Shown piece after piece: positions 26,809-36,662 of a stretch of 64,000 bases of DNA. Every line of letters begins with the position of its first letter. The stretch's first letter is position 1. This DNA is from Pelomonas sp. KK5. GTDB taxonomy: Bacteria > Pseudomonadota > Gammaproteobacteria > Burkholderiales > Burkholderiaceae_C. The translations under genes and the position numbers were made by a program. The notes under the pieces were generated by a model. That model searched no databases. It had not been told where the DNA came from and saw only the letters and a list, made by a program, of their open reading frames with translations. The stretch covers positions 1 through 64,000 of the forward strand of contig NZ_LYVQ01000002.1 in the NCBI RefSeq assembly GCF_001984095.1, given 5' to 3'.

Positions 26809-27864
26809 ATGAGCCCACGCCCCATCGCCTTCACGGTCGCCGATTTCGACTTCGAGCTGCCTCCCGAACTGATCGCCCAGCATCCCGCCGCCGAACGCAG
26901 CGGCTCGCGCCTGCTGGACGGCCGCGGTGCCAGCCCCGTCGACCGCGTGTTCCGCGACCTGCCCGAGTTGCTCGCCCCGGGCGACCTGCTGGTGTTCAAC
27001 GACACCAAGGTGATCAAGGCCCGGCTGTACGGTGCCAAGGCCAGCGGCGGCGCGGTGGAGGCGCTGGTGGAGCGGGTGCTGCCGGGCACGCGGGAGGTCT
27101 GGGCCCATCTGCGCGCGAGCAAGTCGCCCAAGCCGGGCAGCCTGGTCCACTTCGCCGACGGCGCCTTCGACGCCGAGGTGCTGGGCCGCTGCGGGCCTGA
27201 CAACGGCCTGTTCCACCTGCGCCTCTCGGGCGAGCCCTTCGCGCTGCTGGAGCAGCACGGCCATGTGCCGCTGCCGCCCTATATCGAGCATGCCGACGAT
27301 GCCGATGATGTGCGGCGTTATCAGACCGTCTTCGCCCGCGAACCCGGCGCGGTGGCGGCGCCGACCGCGGCGCTGCATTTCGACGAGGCGCTGCTCGCGC
27401 GCCTGGCCGGGCGCGGCGTGGGCACGGCGCACGTGACGCTGCACGTCGGCGCCGGCACCTTCCAGCCGGTGCGGGTCGAACAGATCGCCGAACACAAGAT
27501 GCACAGCGAGTGGTTCCAGGTCTCGCCGGAAACGGTGGCCGCCATCGAGCGTACGAAGGCGGCCGGCGGCAAGGTGGTCGCCGTCGGCACGACGACGTTG
27601 CGCGCGCTGGAGTCCGCCGCCCGCGAGACCGGCACGCTGACCGCCGGCGCCCGCGAGACCGACATCTTCATCACGCCGGGCTTCCGCTTCCGCGTCGTCG
27701 ACCGGCTGGTGACCAATTTCCACCTGCCCAAGAGCACGCTGATGATGCTCGTCAGCGCCTTCGCCGGCTACGAGCACATCATGGCGCTGTACCGCCATGC
27801 GATCGGCGAGCGCTATCGTTTCTTCAGCTATGGCGACGCCATGCTTCTCGCACGCCAAGACTGA
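26809..27864 (+). CDS. queA: S-adenosylmethionine:tRNA ribosyltransferase-isomerase
   Basis: 351 residues, usual length. [14 protein letters not shown] at the start, [12 protein letters not shown], the TAGLHF-equivalent [12 protein letters not shown], and [13 protein letters not shown] and [11 protein letters not shown] are QueA blocks. It converts preQ1-tRNA to epoxyqueuosine-tRNA using SAM. The canonical first residue of the AAGLHF block is A here (PTAALHF). GAAAAT at 26794-26799 ends 9 nt before the ATG, which lacks a Shine-Dalgarno. Works after tgt, located at 32.7 kb. Confidence 0.95.
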   Translation: MSPRPIAFTVADFDFELPPELIAQHPAAERSGSRLLDGRGASPVDRVFRDLPELLAPGDLLVFNDTKVIKARLYGAKASGGAVEALVERVLPGTREVWAHLRASKSPKPGSLVHFADGAFDAEVLGRCGPDNGLFHLRLSGEPFALLEQHGHVPLPPYIEHADDADDVRRYQTVFAREPGAVAAPTAALHFDEALLARLAGRGVGTAHVTLHVGAGTFQPVRVEQIAEHKMHSEWFQVSPETVAAIERTKAAGGKVVAVGTTTLRALESAARETGTLTAGARETDIFITPGFRFRVVDRLVTNFHLPKSTLMMLVSAFAGYEHIMALYRHAIGERYRFFSYGDAMLLARQD

Positions 27865-27888
27865 TACTGCGGCCCCAGGAGGGGCCCG

Positions 27889-29517
27889 ATGGACGAGACG
27901 ACCAGCCCGATCGCGCAGCAGCTGGTGCTGTGCTTCGACGGCACCAACAACACGCTGACCGCGCAGACGCACGACACCAACGTGCTGCGCCTGCACCGCC
28001 ACCTGAGCGAGCATCGCTCGCCGCGGCGCCTGCTGTACTACGACCCCGGCGTCGGCTCGCCCGACAGCATGCCGCCCACCGGCCTGTGGGACTGGGCGGA
28101 GCGCATCGGCGAGCGGGTCGCCGGGCTGGCCTCGGGGCGCGGCGTGTACGACAACGTCGGCGAGGGCTACCTGTTCCTGATGCGCAACTGGCAGGGGCAT
28201 CAGGACGAGATCTACTGCTTCGGCTTCTCGCGCGGCGCCTTCACCGCCCGCGCGGTGGCCGGCATGGTCAACCTGTTCGGCCTGCTGGAGCCGCAGTACG
28301 AGGCGCTGATCCCGACCCTGGTCAGCATCTACTTCTCGCAGCCGCCGCGCCAGAAGGCCCGCAAGCCGAGCCTCGGCGCGCGGCTGCACCAGCGGCTGGG
28401 CATGAGCGGCGGGGCCGACCGCGACACCCTGGCCGCCCAGGTGCGCGAGCAGTTCTGCCAGGACCGGCGCGCCTGGGTGCACTGGGTCGGCGTGTGGGAC
28501 ACGGTCGAGTCGGTGGGCCTGCCGGGGCCGCTGTCGCAGACCAACCCGAGCACCGCCACCTTCCGCGACAAGCGCATGCGCCACGTGCGCCACGCGCTGG
28601 CGCTGGACGAGCACCGCTACGCCTTCCTGCCGCGCCTGTACGAGGAGCCGGGCGACGTCGACGAGGACGGCCGCACGCTGAAGCAGCGCTGGTTCCACGG
28701 CGTGCATTGCGACGCCGGCGGCGGCTACGACGTCGGGCGCGCCGGCCTGGCGGACCAGGCGATGAGCTGGATGGTCGACGAGCTGATCCCGGTGATGCGC
28801 GACATCCCGCCCTGGGCGCCGCCGGTGCATCACCAGCGGCTGGCCCACGATCCGCTCTACGACACGCCCTGGTGGGCGCTGGCCGGCATGTGCCTGCGCG
28901 ACATGCGGCCGCGCACCAGCGTCGGCGCCGGCTGCCAGCCGATCGAGGTGATCCCGGCCGCCCACAGCGGGCCGGTGCAGGCCCGGGTCTGGCACAGGCC
29001 GCGCTCGCCCTGGAGCCTGCTGGCGGCGCTGCTGCTGGGCGGCCTGTTCCTGGCCCTCTCCGACGCCGTGGTGCTGCAGGACGGCGGCCTGCCGCCCCTG
29101 GTGCTGCAGCAGCTGCACGGCGACCCCGCGCTGCTGCAGCACGCGGGTGTCGGCTGGTCGATGTTCTGGGACTTCGCCTTCATCGGCGCCTGGGGCTACC
29201 TGCTGGCGCGCATCGCCTCGCGCGGCTTCGCCTGGCTGGCGGGCCCGCGGCGGCCCGGCCAGGGCAGGCCCTGGTGGCATGTGCTGGGCATGCTGCCGCT
29301 GGCGGCCGTGGCCGCCGACGTGCTGGAAGACGGCCTGACCCTGCTCGCGCTGGCGCTGCACGGCGTCGATGCGCCGCTGGCCGGCCACGCCGCGCTGTGC
29401 CTGGTGGCCGTGGCCTCGCACCTGAAGCTGCTGGCGCTGGCCGGCTGCGCGCTGTTCTGGCTGCCGCTGCGGCTTTGGATCGCGATGCCGTGGGTGAAGC
29501 GCTTCAGGCCGGGCTAA
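27889..29517 (+). CDS. DUF2235 alpha/beta-hydrolase with C-terminal membrane segments
   Basis: 542 residues. DUF2235 domain (about 10-330): LVLCFDGTNNTL at the start, nucleophile GFSRGAF (S114), WDTVESVG and a C-terminal WFHGVHCDAGGGYD. The last 180 residues contain four or five hydrophobic stretches, so the hydrolase is tethered to the membrane. Related proteins include T6SS phospholipase effectors (Tle1), but those lack this membrane tail, and no T6SS genes are nearby. AGGAGGGG precedes the ATG; the gene lies 24 nt after queA, suggesting co-transcription. Its end overlaps yigZ (convergent) by 14 nt. A lipid or ester substrate is likely but not shown. Confidence 0.82.
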   Translation: MDETTSPIAQQLVLCFDGTNNTLTAQTHDTNVLRLHRHLSEHRSPRRLLYYDPGVGSPDSMPPTGLWDWAERIGERVAGLASGRGVYDNVGEGYLFLMRNWQGHQDEIYCFGFSRGAFTARAVAGMVNLFGLLEPQYEALIPTLVSIYFSQPPRQKARKPSLGARLHQRLGMSGGADRDTLAAQVREQFCQDRRAWVHWVGVWDTVESVGLPGPLSQTNPSTATFRDKRMRHVRHALALDEHRYAFLPRLYEEPGDVDEDGRTLKQRWFHGVHCDAGGGYDVGRAGLADQAMSWMVDELIPVMRDIPPWAPPVHHQRLAHDPLYDTPWWALAGMCLRDMRPRTSVGAGCQPIEVIPAAHSGPVQARVWHRPRSPWSLLAALLLGGLFLALSDAVVLQDGGLPPLVLQQLHGDPALLQHAGVGWSMFWDFAFIGAWGYLLARIASRGFAWLAGPRRPGQGRPWWHVLGMLPLAAVAADVLEDGLTLLALALHGVDAPLAGHAALCLVAVASHLKLLALAGCALFWLPLRLWIAMPWVKRFRPG

Positions 29518-30103
29518 GCCAACCGACACGGCCCTGGCCGGCCTCGTCCAGCCGGGCCACGAACGCGGCCACCAGCGGCTCGGGCAGGGCCATCAGCGCC
29601 TCCACCTGCGCGCCGTGGCGGACCTCCACCAGCCGGGCGCCCTCGGCCCGCTCCAGCTCCCGGCGCAGCAGGCCCTCCAGCGCATAGGGCAGGGTGCAGC
29701 GCAGCGGCTGCATCCGCAGCAGCGGCACCTTCTCGGCCTTCAGCAGGGCCTGGGCCACCGCGTCGGTATAGGCCCGCACCAGGCCGCCGGCGCCCAGCTT
29801 GACGCCACCCCAGTAGCGCACCACCGTCGCCAGCACCCCTTCCAGCCCCTGGTGGCGCAGCACCTCCAGCATCGGCCGCCCGGCGGTGCCGCCCGGCTCG
29901 CCGTCGTCGTTGGCGGCCGACTGCCCACCGGCCAGCAGGGCCCAGCACACATGGGCCGCGCCCGGGTGTTCGGCGCGCAAGGCGGCCACGCGGGCCTGGG
30001 CACCGGCGCGATCGGCCATCGGTTCCACACAACTGATGAAACGGCTCTTGCGGATCGTCAGTTCGATGCCGACGGGGCGGGCCAGGCTGCTCGGTGAAGA
30101 CAT
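29504..30103 (-). CDS. yigZ: IMPACT family protein YigZ
   Basis: 199 residues. N-terminal UPF0029/IMPACT domain with KSRFISCVEPM, HVCWALLAGGQSAANDDGEPGGTAGRPML and VVRYWGGVKLGAGGLVRAY (diagnostic blocks), then a C-terminal ferredoxin-like domain. Eukaryotic IMPACT binds Gcn1; the bacterial role is unclear. The start at 30103 has TCTAAT on the minus strand 7 nt before it. Confidence 0.9.
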   Translation of the reverse strand: MSSPSSLARPVGIELTIRKSRFISCVEPMADRAGAQARVAALRAEHPGAAHVCWALLAGGQSAANDDGEPGGTAGRPMLEVLRHQGLEGVLATVVRYWGGVKLGAGGLVRAYTDAVAQALLKAEKVPLLRMQPLRCTLPYALEGLLRRELERAEGARLVEVRHGAQVEALMALPEPLVAAFVARLDEAGQGRVGWLSPA

Positions 30104-30110
30104 GGCCCTG

Positions 30111-30116
30111 ATTAGA
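30111..30116 (-). promoter_or_regulatory. -10-like box for yigZ, leaderless type
   Basis: TCTAAT on the minus strand, 7 nt (CAGGGCC) before the ATG at 30103. Confidence 0.35.
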
Positions 30117-30183
30117 CTTGAAGCAGGTCGTCGGGGAAGAAAACCAAAGAAGAAGGCAGGGCGTCGTGCGAGGAACGGGATCG

Positions 30184-32031
30184 ATGCTGCGGGCGTTGCT
30201 GGCCGCGCTGATGCTGCTCACATACAGCGTTATTTCAGCGGCCCTGACGCTCCAGCAGGCCGAACTGACGGCGGCACCGGCCGGCCCGGTCCGGGTCGCG
30301 CTGCCCCACACCTGGCCCACCGGCTTCGGCGCCCGCGGCGTCTACCGGCTCGACTTCACGCTGGCCGCCCCGCCCGCCACCCAGGCCTGGGCGCTGCGCA
30401 TCGACCGGCTCAGCAGCGCCCACCGCATCTACCTGAATGGCCGGCTGGTCCATGAGCAGGGCACCGACGGCCAGGGCCGGCTGCGCACGCTGCCCTTTTT
30501 CCTGACGATCGCGCCCGCGCTGCTGCAGGCCGGGCGCAACGAGCTGCGACTGGAGCTGAGCTTCGGCCCGCGCGGCGGGCTGTCGCCGGTGCTGCTCGGG
30601 CCGCAGGAGCTGCTGCTGCCCGGCTGGCGGCGCGACCGCGCCTGGGACACCGAGCTGCCGCAGGCGCTGAACATCGGCGGCGGCGCATTGGCCTGCCTGA
30701 TGCTCATGGTGTGGCTGCGCCGGCCGCAGGAACGGGCCACCGGCCTGTTCGGGCTGATGTGGCTGGTGGCCTCGCTGCGCAACCACGACTACTTCGTCAC
30801 CGTGTCCCCGCTGCCCGGGCCGCTCAGCGAGTGGCTGTACTTCTGCGCCCAGGCGGTCACGGTGTGCCTGCTGGGCCTGTTCGCGGTGGCCCTGTCGGGC
30901 CGGCCCTGGCCGCGCGTGCAGCGCCTGTATGCCGGGGCGCTGGTGCTGCTGCCCCTCTCGGGCGCGCTGGCCTGGCTGGCCTTCGACGCGCTGGCCCAGC
31001 TGCGCCTGCTGGTGTATCCGCTGCTGATGCTGATGTGCGCCGGCGTAGCGATCGTCCTCTGGCCGCTGCTGCGCCAGCAGCCGCGCGGCCTGGCCCTGCT
31101 GCTGCTGCTGTCCGGCGCCTCGCTGCTGGCCGCCGCCGGCGCCCACGACTACAGATACCTGCACGGCTGGCTGCCGATCACCGATTTCTACTGGGTGCCC
31201 TTCGTGCTGCCCTTCGTGCTGCTGAGCTACGGCGCGATGCTGCTGGACCGGCTGGTGCAGGGCCTCACGCGCAGCGAGGAACTAGGCCAGCAGCTGGAAC
31301 ACCGGGTGGCCGTGCGCACCGCCGAGCTGGCCGAGGCCAATGCGGCCAAGTCGCGCTTCCTGGCCGTGGCCAGCCACGACCTGCGCCAGCCGGTGGCCGC
31401 CGTCGCGCTGATGGTGAACCTGGCCGCCGAGGAGCTGCGCCACAGCCAGCCGCCGGCCCAGGCCATGCTGGCCAAGGCCGCACGCGCGCTGAGTGGCCTG
31501 GACGAGCTGCTGCGCGGCCTGCTGGACCTGTCGCGGCTGGACACCGCGCCGCCGCCCACGCTGCAGCCGGTCCCGCTGCAGCAGCTCTTCGACGCGATCG
31601 CGCTGCACGAGCACGCCCAGGCCGAGGCGCGCGGCCTGCGGCTGCGCTTCCGGCCCACGCTGGCGGTGGCGCTCAGCGAGCCGCTGCTGCTGGAGCAGAT
31701 GCTGCGCAACCTGGTGGCCAATGCGCTGCGCTACACCGAGCGCGGCGGGGTACTGGTCGCCGTGCGCCGGCGCGGGAAGGACCGGCTGCTGCTGCAGGTG
31801 TGGGACAGCGGCCGCGGCATCGCGCCGGAGCACCGCCTGCACATCTTCCAGGACTTCGTCAGCAGCCCGCCCGCGGACCGCAACGGGGGCGGCGCCGGCC
31901 TGGGCCTGGCCATCGTGCGGCGCGGCGCGGCTGCGCTGGGCCACACGCTGGGCGTGGCCTCGAAGCCAGGGCGGGGCAGCTGCTTCTGGATCGAGCTTCT
32001 CAGAGTCTCAGACCCAGAGCGGCCGCCTTGA
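30184..32031 (+). CDS. sensor histidine kinase with 7TM-DISM-type sensor
   Basis: 615 residues. Signal-like N-terminus, then a jelly-roll-like extracellular domain (about 20-165, LDFTLAAPPATQAWALRI, IYLNGRLVHEQG), seven membrane segments (about 170-365), a short coil, HisKA H-box AVASHDLRQPV with H398, and HATPase motifs NLVANALRY, DSGRGI and GAGLGLAIVRR. The DLRQP form of the H-box is typical of hybrid-type kinases, but no receiver domain is attached. The start at 30184 has AGGA 9 nt upstream; a longer N-terminus from 30118 is unlikely. Its stop lies inside the 3' end of the convergent response regulator gene (32 bp overlap), probably its partner. Input signal unknown. Confidence 0.88.
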   Translation: MLRALLAALMLLTYSVISAALTLQQAELTAAPAGPVRVALPHTWPTGFGARGVYRLDFTLAAPPATQAWALRIDRLSSAHRIYLNGRLVHEQGTDGQGRLRTLPFFLTIAPALLQAGRNELRLELSFGPRGGLSPVLLGPQELLLPGWRRDRAWDTELPQALNIGGGALACLMLMVWLRRPQERATGLFGLMWLVASLRNHDYFVTVSPLPGPLSEWLYFCAQAVTVCLLGLFAVALSGRPWPRVQRLYAGALVLLPLSGALAWLAFDALAQLRLLVYPLLMLMCAGVAIVLWPLLRQQPRGLALLLLLSGASLLAAAGAHDYRYLHGWLPITDFYWVPFVLPFVLLSYGAMLLDRLVQGLTRSEELGQQLEHRVAVRTAELAEANAAKSRFLAVASHDLRQPVAAVALMVNLAAEELRHSQPPAQAMLAKAARALSGLDELLRGLLDLSRLDTAPPPTLQPVPLQQLFDAIALHEHAQAEARGLRLRFRPTLAVALSEPLLLEQMLRNLVANALRYTERGGVLVAVRRRGKDRLLLQVWDSGRGIAPEHRLHIFQDFVSSPPADRNGGGAGLGLAIVRRGAAALGHTLGVASKPGRGSCFWIELLRVSDPERPP

Positions 32032-32623
32032 CCACCGCCTGCGTGCGCGTGTTGACGTCCAGCTTGCGGAACACCGCGGCCAGGTGGGTCTTGACGGTCG
32101 ATTCCGACAGGCCCAGCTCGCGGCAGATCAGCTTGTTGGGGCGGCCCTGGATCAGCAGGCGCAGCACGTCCAGCTGCCGGTCGGACAGCTCCACCGGCTC
32201 GTTGGCCGCCACGCCGGCCATCGCCTGCGGCGGCAGGTAGATGCCGCCGGACAGCACGTGGGCCAACGCCTCGCGCAGCTGGGCCGGGCGGGCGCTCTTG
32301 GGGATGAAGCCCTGGGCGCCGGCGCGGATCGTCTCCAGCACCGTCTGCGGTGCGTCGTCGGCCGACAGCACCACCAGCGCCGGCCCCGGCAGCGCCTGCT
32401 GCAGGCGGCGCAGGCCGGGCAGGCCGCCGTCGCTGTCGGGCAGGCCCAGGTCCAGCAGCGTCAGTGTCAGGTCTTGATGCTGCTCCGCCAGCGCCAGCGC
32501 CTCGCCGATGCTGGCCGCCTGCACGCACTCCACACCCTCGAAGGACTGGGCCAGCAGCAAGGCCAGGCCCTCGCGGAACAGCGCGTGATCGTCGACGAGC
32601 AGGGCTTTGCGCGGGCGGGGCAT
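32000..32623 (-). CDS. NarL/FixJ-family response regulator
   Basis: 207 residues. Receiver domain with the acidic pair D11-D12, phosphoacceptor D58 in LLDLGLPDSDGG and Lys in FIPKSA; a LuxR-type HTH at about 142-205 (LSDRQLDVLRLLIQGRPNKLICRELGLSESTVKTHL). It would be phosphorylated by the kinase at 30184-32031 with which it overlaps tail to tail. Start at 32623: CATAAT on the minus strand (32634-32639) ends 10 nt before it. A longer frame to 33739 is a shadow of tgt. Confidence 0.9.
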   Translation of the reverse strand: MPRPRKALLVDDHALFREGLALLLAQSFEGVECVQAASIGEALALAEQHQDLTLTLLDLGLPDSDGGLPGLRRLQQALPGPALVVLSADDAPQTVLETIRAGAQGFIPKSARPAQLREALAHVLSGGIYLPPQAMAGVAANEPVELSDRQLDVLRLLIQGRPNKLICRELGLSESTVKTHLAAVFRKLDVNTRTQAVVKAAALGLRL

Positions 32624-32633
32624 GGTGCCGTCG

Positions 32634-33841
<1,208 letters not shown>

Positions 33842-33848
33842 GGAGCGG

Positions 33849-33917
33849 CCGTTCGGGCTGAGCCTGTCGAAGCCCAGGTCGTCGGCAAGAGCCCTTCGAT
33901 AGGCTCAGGGCGAACGG
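33849..33917. repeat. REP-like imperfect inverted repeat, copy 1
   Basis: A 69-bp imperfect palindrome just after the tgt stop. The left arm begins CCGTTCGGGCTGAGCCTGTC and the right arm ends CTCAGGGCGAACGG. The arms differ at a few positions only. It belongs with the copy at 39186-39267 (same ends, CCGTTCGGGCTGAG and CTCAGGGCGAACGG). Similar sequences are common between genes in proteobacteria. It lies between the convergent tgt and MFS/acyltransferase genes and could stop transcription from both sides. Confidence 0.7.
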
Positions 33918-33939
33918 TGCCAGGCGAGCAGCATGGCCT

Positions 33940-35841
33940 CTAGACCTTCTGTCGCAGCAGGCCCTGCACGCGCTCGCGCAGCGTCTCGGGGCTGACCTCG
34001 CCGTTGTGCATCGGCGCACCGGCGAGCAACGCGACGCGGCTCTTCAGGCCGCGGCGGAAGGGTCTCACCATCGCCGTGCCATCCTCGACGCGCGAGAAGT
34101 AGGAGCCCCACAGGTTCTGCAGCGCCAGCGGGACCACCGGCACGTCCGCGTGGCCCTCGAGGATCTTCATCACGCCCCCCTTGAAGGGCTGCAGCTCGCC
34201 GTCGCGGGTGATGCCGCCCTCGGGGAAGATGCCCAGCAGCTCGCCGTCGGCCAGCACCGCGCGGGCGCGCTCGAAGGCGGCCTCGTAGACGGCCGGGTCT
34301 TCCTTCTGTGGCGCGATCGGGATCGCCTTGCCGAGCTTGAACAGCCAGCCGAGCACCGGCGTGCGGAAGATGCGGTGGTCCATCAGGAACACGATGGGGC
34401 GCGGGCTGGCGGCCATGATCAGGATCGCGTCCACGAAGCTGACGTGGTTGCACACCAGCAGCGCCGGGCCGCTGAGCGGGATGTGCTCGTCGCCCTGCAC
34501 GCGGAAGCGGTACATGATGCGCGACATGATCAGCGCCACGAAGCGCAGCAGGTATTCCGGCACGATCAGGAAGATGTAGCCGGCCACCACCGCGTTGGCG
34601 ATGCCCACCACCAGGAAGAGCTGCGGGATCGTCAGGCCCGCGCCCAGCAGCGCGCCGGCCAGCACCGAGCTGGCGATCATGAACAGCGCGTTGAGGATGT
34701 TGTTGGCCGCGATGATGCGCGCCCGGTGCGTGGGCTGCGAGCGGATCTGGATCAGCGCGTACATCGGCACGCTGTACAGCCCCGCGAAGCCGGCCAGCAG
34801 GCACAGGTCGGCCAGCACGCGCCAGTGCGCCGACGTGGCGAGGAAGGCATGCAGGCCCATCTGCGGCGTGGCCGGCAGGCCGCGCGAGGCGAAGAACAGG
34901 TCGATCGCGAAGACGCTCATGCCGATCGCACCGAGCGGCACCAGGCCGATCTCCACATGCCGCTTGGACAGCACCTCGCACATCAGCGAGCCGGTGCCGA
35001 TGCCGATCGAGAACACCACGAGCAGCAGCGAGGCGACCTGCTCGTCCCCATGCAGCACCTCCTTGGCGAAGGCCGGGAAGTTGGCGAGGAACACGGCGCC
35101 GAAGAACCACATCCACGAGATGCCCAGCAGCGAGCGGAACACCGCCAGCTGGCCGTGCGCCAGCTTCAGGTTGCGCCAGGTCTCGCTGACCGGGTTCCAG
35201 TTGATCTTCAGCCCCGGGTCGGTGGCCGGCAGGCGCGGGATCGCCTGCGCGACCAGGCGCCCGAGGATCGCAACGCCGACGCAGGCCACCGCCGCATAAC
35301 GCGCTCCCTCGACGGGGATCGCGATCAGCAGGCCGCCCACCACATTGCCCAGCAGGATCGACACGAAGGTGCCCATCTCGACCATGCCGTTGCCGCCGGT
35401 CAGCTCGCGCTCGTTCAGCACCTGGGGCAGGTAGGCGAACTTGACCGGACCGAACAGCGTCGAGTGCAGGCCCATCAGGAACACGCAGCCCAGCAGCACC
35501 GGCACGTTGGCGCTGAGGAAACCCCAGCCGGCCAGCAGCATCACCGCGATCTCGAAGCTCTTGACGAACTGGATCAGCCGGGTCTTGTCCAGCTTGTCGG
35601 CCAGCTGGCCGCTGGTGGCCGAGAACAGCACGAAGGGCAGGATGAACAGCGCACCGATCACCAGGCCCGCCTGCTGCGGCTGCAGCCAGCTGACGCTGAG
35701 CTGGTAGGTCACCATCACCGTGAAGGCGAACTTGAACAGGTTGTCGTTGCCGGCGCCAAGGAACTGGGTCCAGAAGAAGGGCGCGAAGCGGCGCTGGCCG
35801 AGCAGCTGGAACTGGCTGCCGTGCGGGTCTTGCGTGTTCAT
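33940..35841 (-). CDS. MFS transporter (LplT-like) fused to PlsC acyltransferase
   Basis: 633 residues. Residues about 1-415 form a 12-helix MFS domain of the lysophospholipid transporter type (FFWTQFLGAGNDNLFKFAF). Residues about 425-633 are a PlsC acyltransferase with NHVSFVD (HX4D) and FPEGGITRDGEL. This is the arrangement of the Aas/LplT pathway joined in one chain: lysophospholipid uptake followed by re-acylation. Unlike E. coli Aas there is no acyl-ACP synthetase domain. Start at 35841 with AGGAGA upstream; the in-frame extension to 36876 belongs to other genes' shadow. Confidence 0.88.
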   Translation of the reverse strand: MNTQDPHGSQFQLLGQRRFAPFFWTQFLGAGNDNLFKFAFTVMVTYQLSVSWLQPQQAGLVIGALFILPFVLFSATSGQLADKLDKTRLIQFVKSFEIAVMLLAGWGFLSANVPVLLGCVFLMGLHSTLFGPVKFAYLPQVLNERELTGGNGMVEMGTFVSILLGNVVGGLLIAIPVEGARYAAVACVGVAILGRLVAQAIPRLPATDPGLKINWNPVSETWRNLKLAHGQLAVFRSLLGISWMWFFGAVFLANFPAFAKEVLHGDEQVASLLLVVFSIGIGTGSLMCEVLSKRHVEIGLVPLGAIGMSVFAIDLFFASRGLPATPQMGLHAFLATSAHWRVLADLCLLAGFAGLYSVPMYALIQIRSQPTHRARIIAANNILNALFMIASSVLAGALLGAGLTIPQLFLVVGIANAVVAGYIFLIVPEYLLRFVALIMSRIMYRFRVQGDEHIPLSGPALLVCNHVSFVDAILIMAASPRPIVFLMDHRIFRTPVLGWLFKLGKAIPIAPQKEDPAVYEAAFERARAVLADGELLGIFPEGGITRDGELQPFKGGVMKILEGHADVPVVPLALQNLWGSYFSRVEDGTAMVRPFRRGLKSRVALLAGAPMHNGEVSPETLRERVQGLLRQKV

Positions 35842-35873
35842 GGTCTTGTGTCTCTCCTTGGCGGGATTCTGGA

Positions 35874-36662
35874 TCACCTGGATGACACCGTCGCCATCTC
35901 GCCGGCGAGGCCCGCACGCGGCAGCCAGGCGAAGATCGAATCCGCGGTGACGGTGGCGATGCGGCCCGAGAAGCGCTCGCCGTTCGGATGGTCGTTGAAG
36001 GAGACGTTGGCCCGCGTGGTCTCCGCGCCGAGCCGCTCCAGCGCCGACAGGTGCAGCACCGTCGGCTGGTAGCCCTGGGCCTGCAGCCAGCGCTGGGCGC
36101 CGGCGCGGTCCCCCGGACCGCCGGCCACCATCGCCAGGGTCTCCAGCGCCCACTGGTTGCTCTGCTGGAAGCGGGTGCCCCAGGCATAGGCCACCATGTT
36201 GTAGCGCGGCTCGTCCATCGTCATCAGCGCAGCCCCCTGCTCGCCGCGCAGCAACGGCAGCAGCGCCTTCTGCAGGGTGGGCGCCAGCGGCTCGTACGCG
36301 GCCTGGTAGCGCCAGGGCTTGTCCATGAAGAACTCGCCCAGGCCCTGGCGGAAGATCGACGAATGGTCGGTGCCGCAGTCGTTGAGCTTGTGCAGCACGC
36401 GCCAGCGGCCCTCGGTATCGCGATAGGCGAAGCCGAGGTGGGACCAGCGCAGGCCGTACTTGTCCAGGTTCTGGCCGGCGCGGGCCAGCAGCAGCACGTC
36501 GGCGCCGCTGGCATCGAGTTTCGCCGCGGTGGCCTGGGCCATCGCCATGCCGCGTTCGATCTCGCTGACGGTGGGGGCTTCGGCGCGGCAGGTCTGGCCG
36601 GCTTGGGCCGTCGTGCCGATCAGGGCCAGCACCAGCCACCAGGCTTGCAGATGGCGTTTCAT
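35874..36662 (-). CDS. DUF2145 domain-containing exported protein
   Basis: 262 residues. Signal peptide (residues 1-21, KRHLQAWWLVLALIGTTAQA), then GQTCRAEAPTVSEIERGM, LARAGQNLDKYGLRWSHLGFAYR and HKLNDCGTDHSSIFRQGLGEFF, the DUF2145 blocks. Function not established; the S-H-x-G and C-x-T residues look papain/NlpC-like. The ATG overlaps the stop of the sterol desaturase gene (ATGA), so the two are coupled. 32 nt before the next gene of the run. Confidence 0.83.
   Translation of the reverse strand: MKRHLQAWWLVLALIGTTAQAGQTCRAEAPTVSEIERGMAMAQATAAKLDASGADVLLLARAGQNLDKYGLRWSHLGFAYRDTEGRWRVLHKLNDCGTDHSSIFRQGLGEFFMDKPWRYQAAYEPLAPTLQKALLPLLRGEQGAALMTMDEPRYNMVAYAWGTRFQQSNQWALETLAMVAGGPGDRAGAQRWLQAQGYQPTVLHLSALERLGAETTRANVSFNDHPNGERFSGRIATVTADSIFAWLPRAGLAGEMATVSSR

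Noticed and set aside
24024-27203. A 1059-codon minus-strand frame over the YCF48 and queA genes
   Set aside because: Antisense shadow; no signal, domain or codon pattern of its own.
27889-29517. T6SS phospholipase effector (Tle1)
   Set aside because: DUF2235 is shared, but a C-terminal membrane region and lack of any T6SS gene or VgrG nearby make this unlikely.
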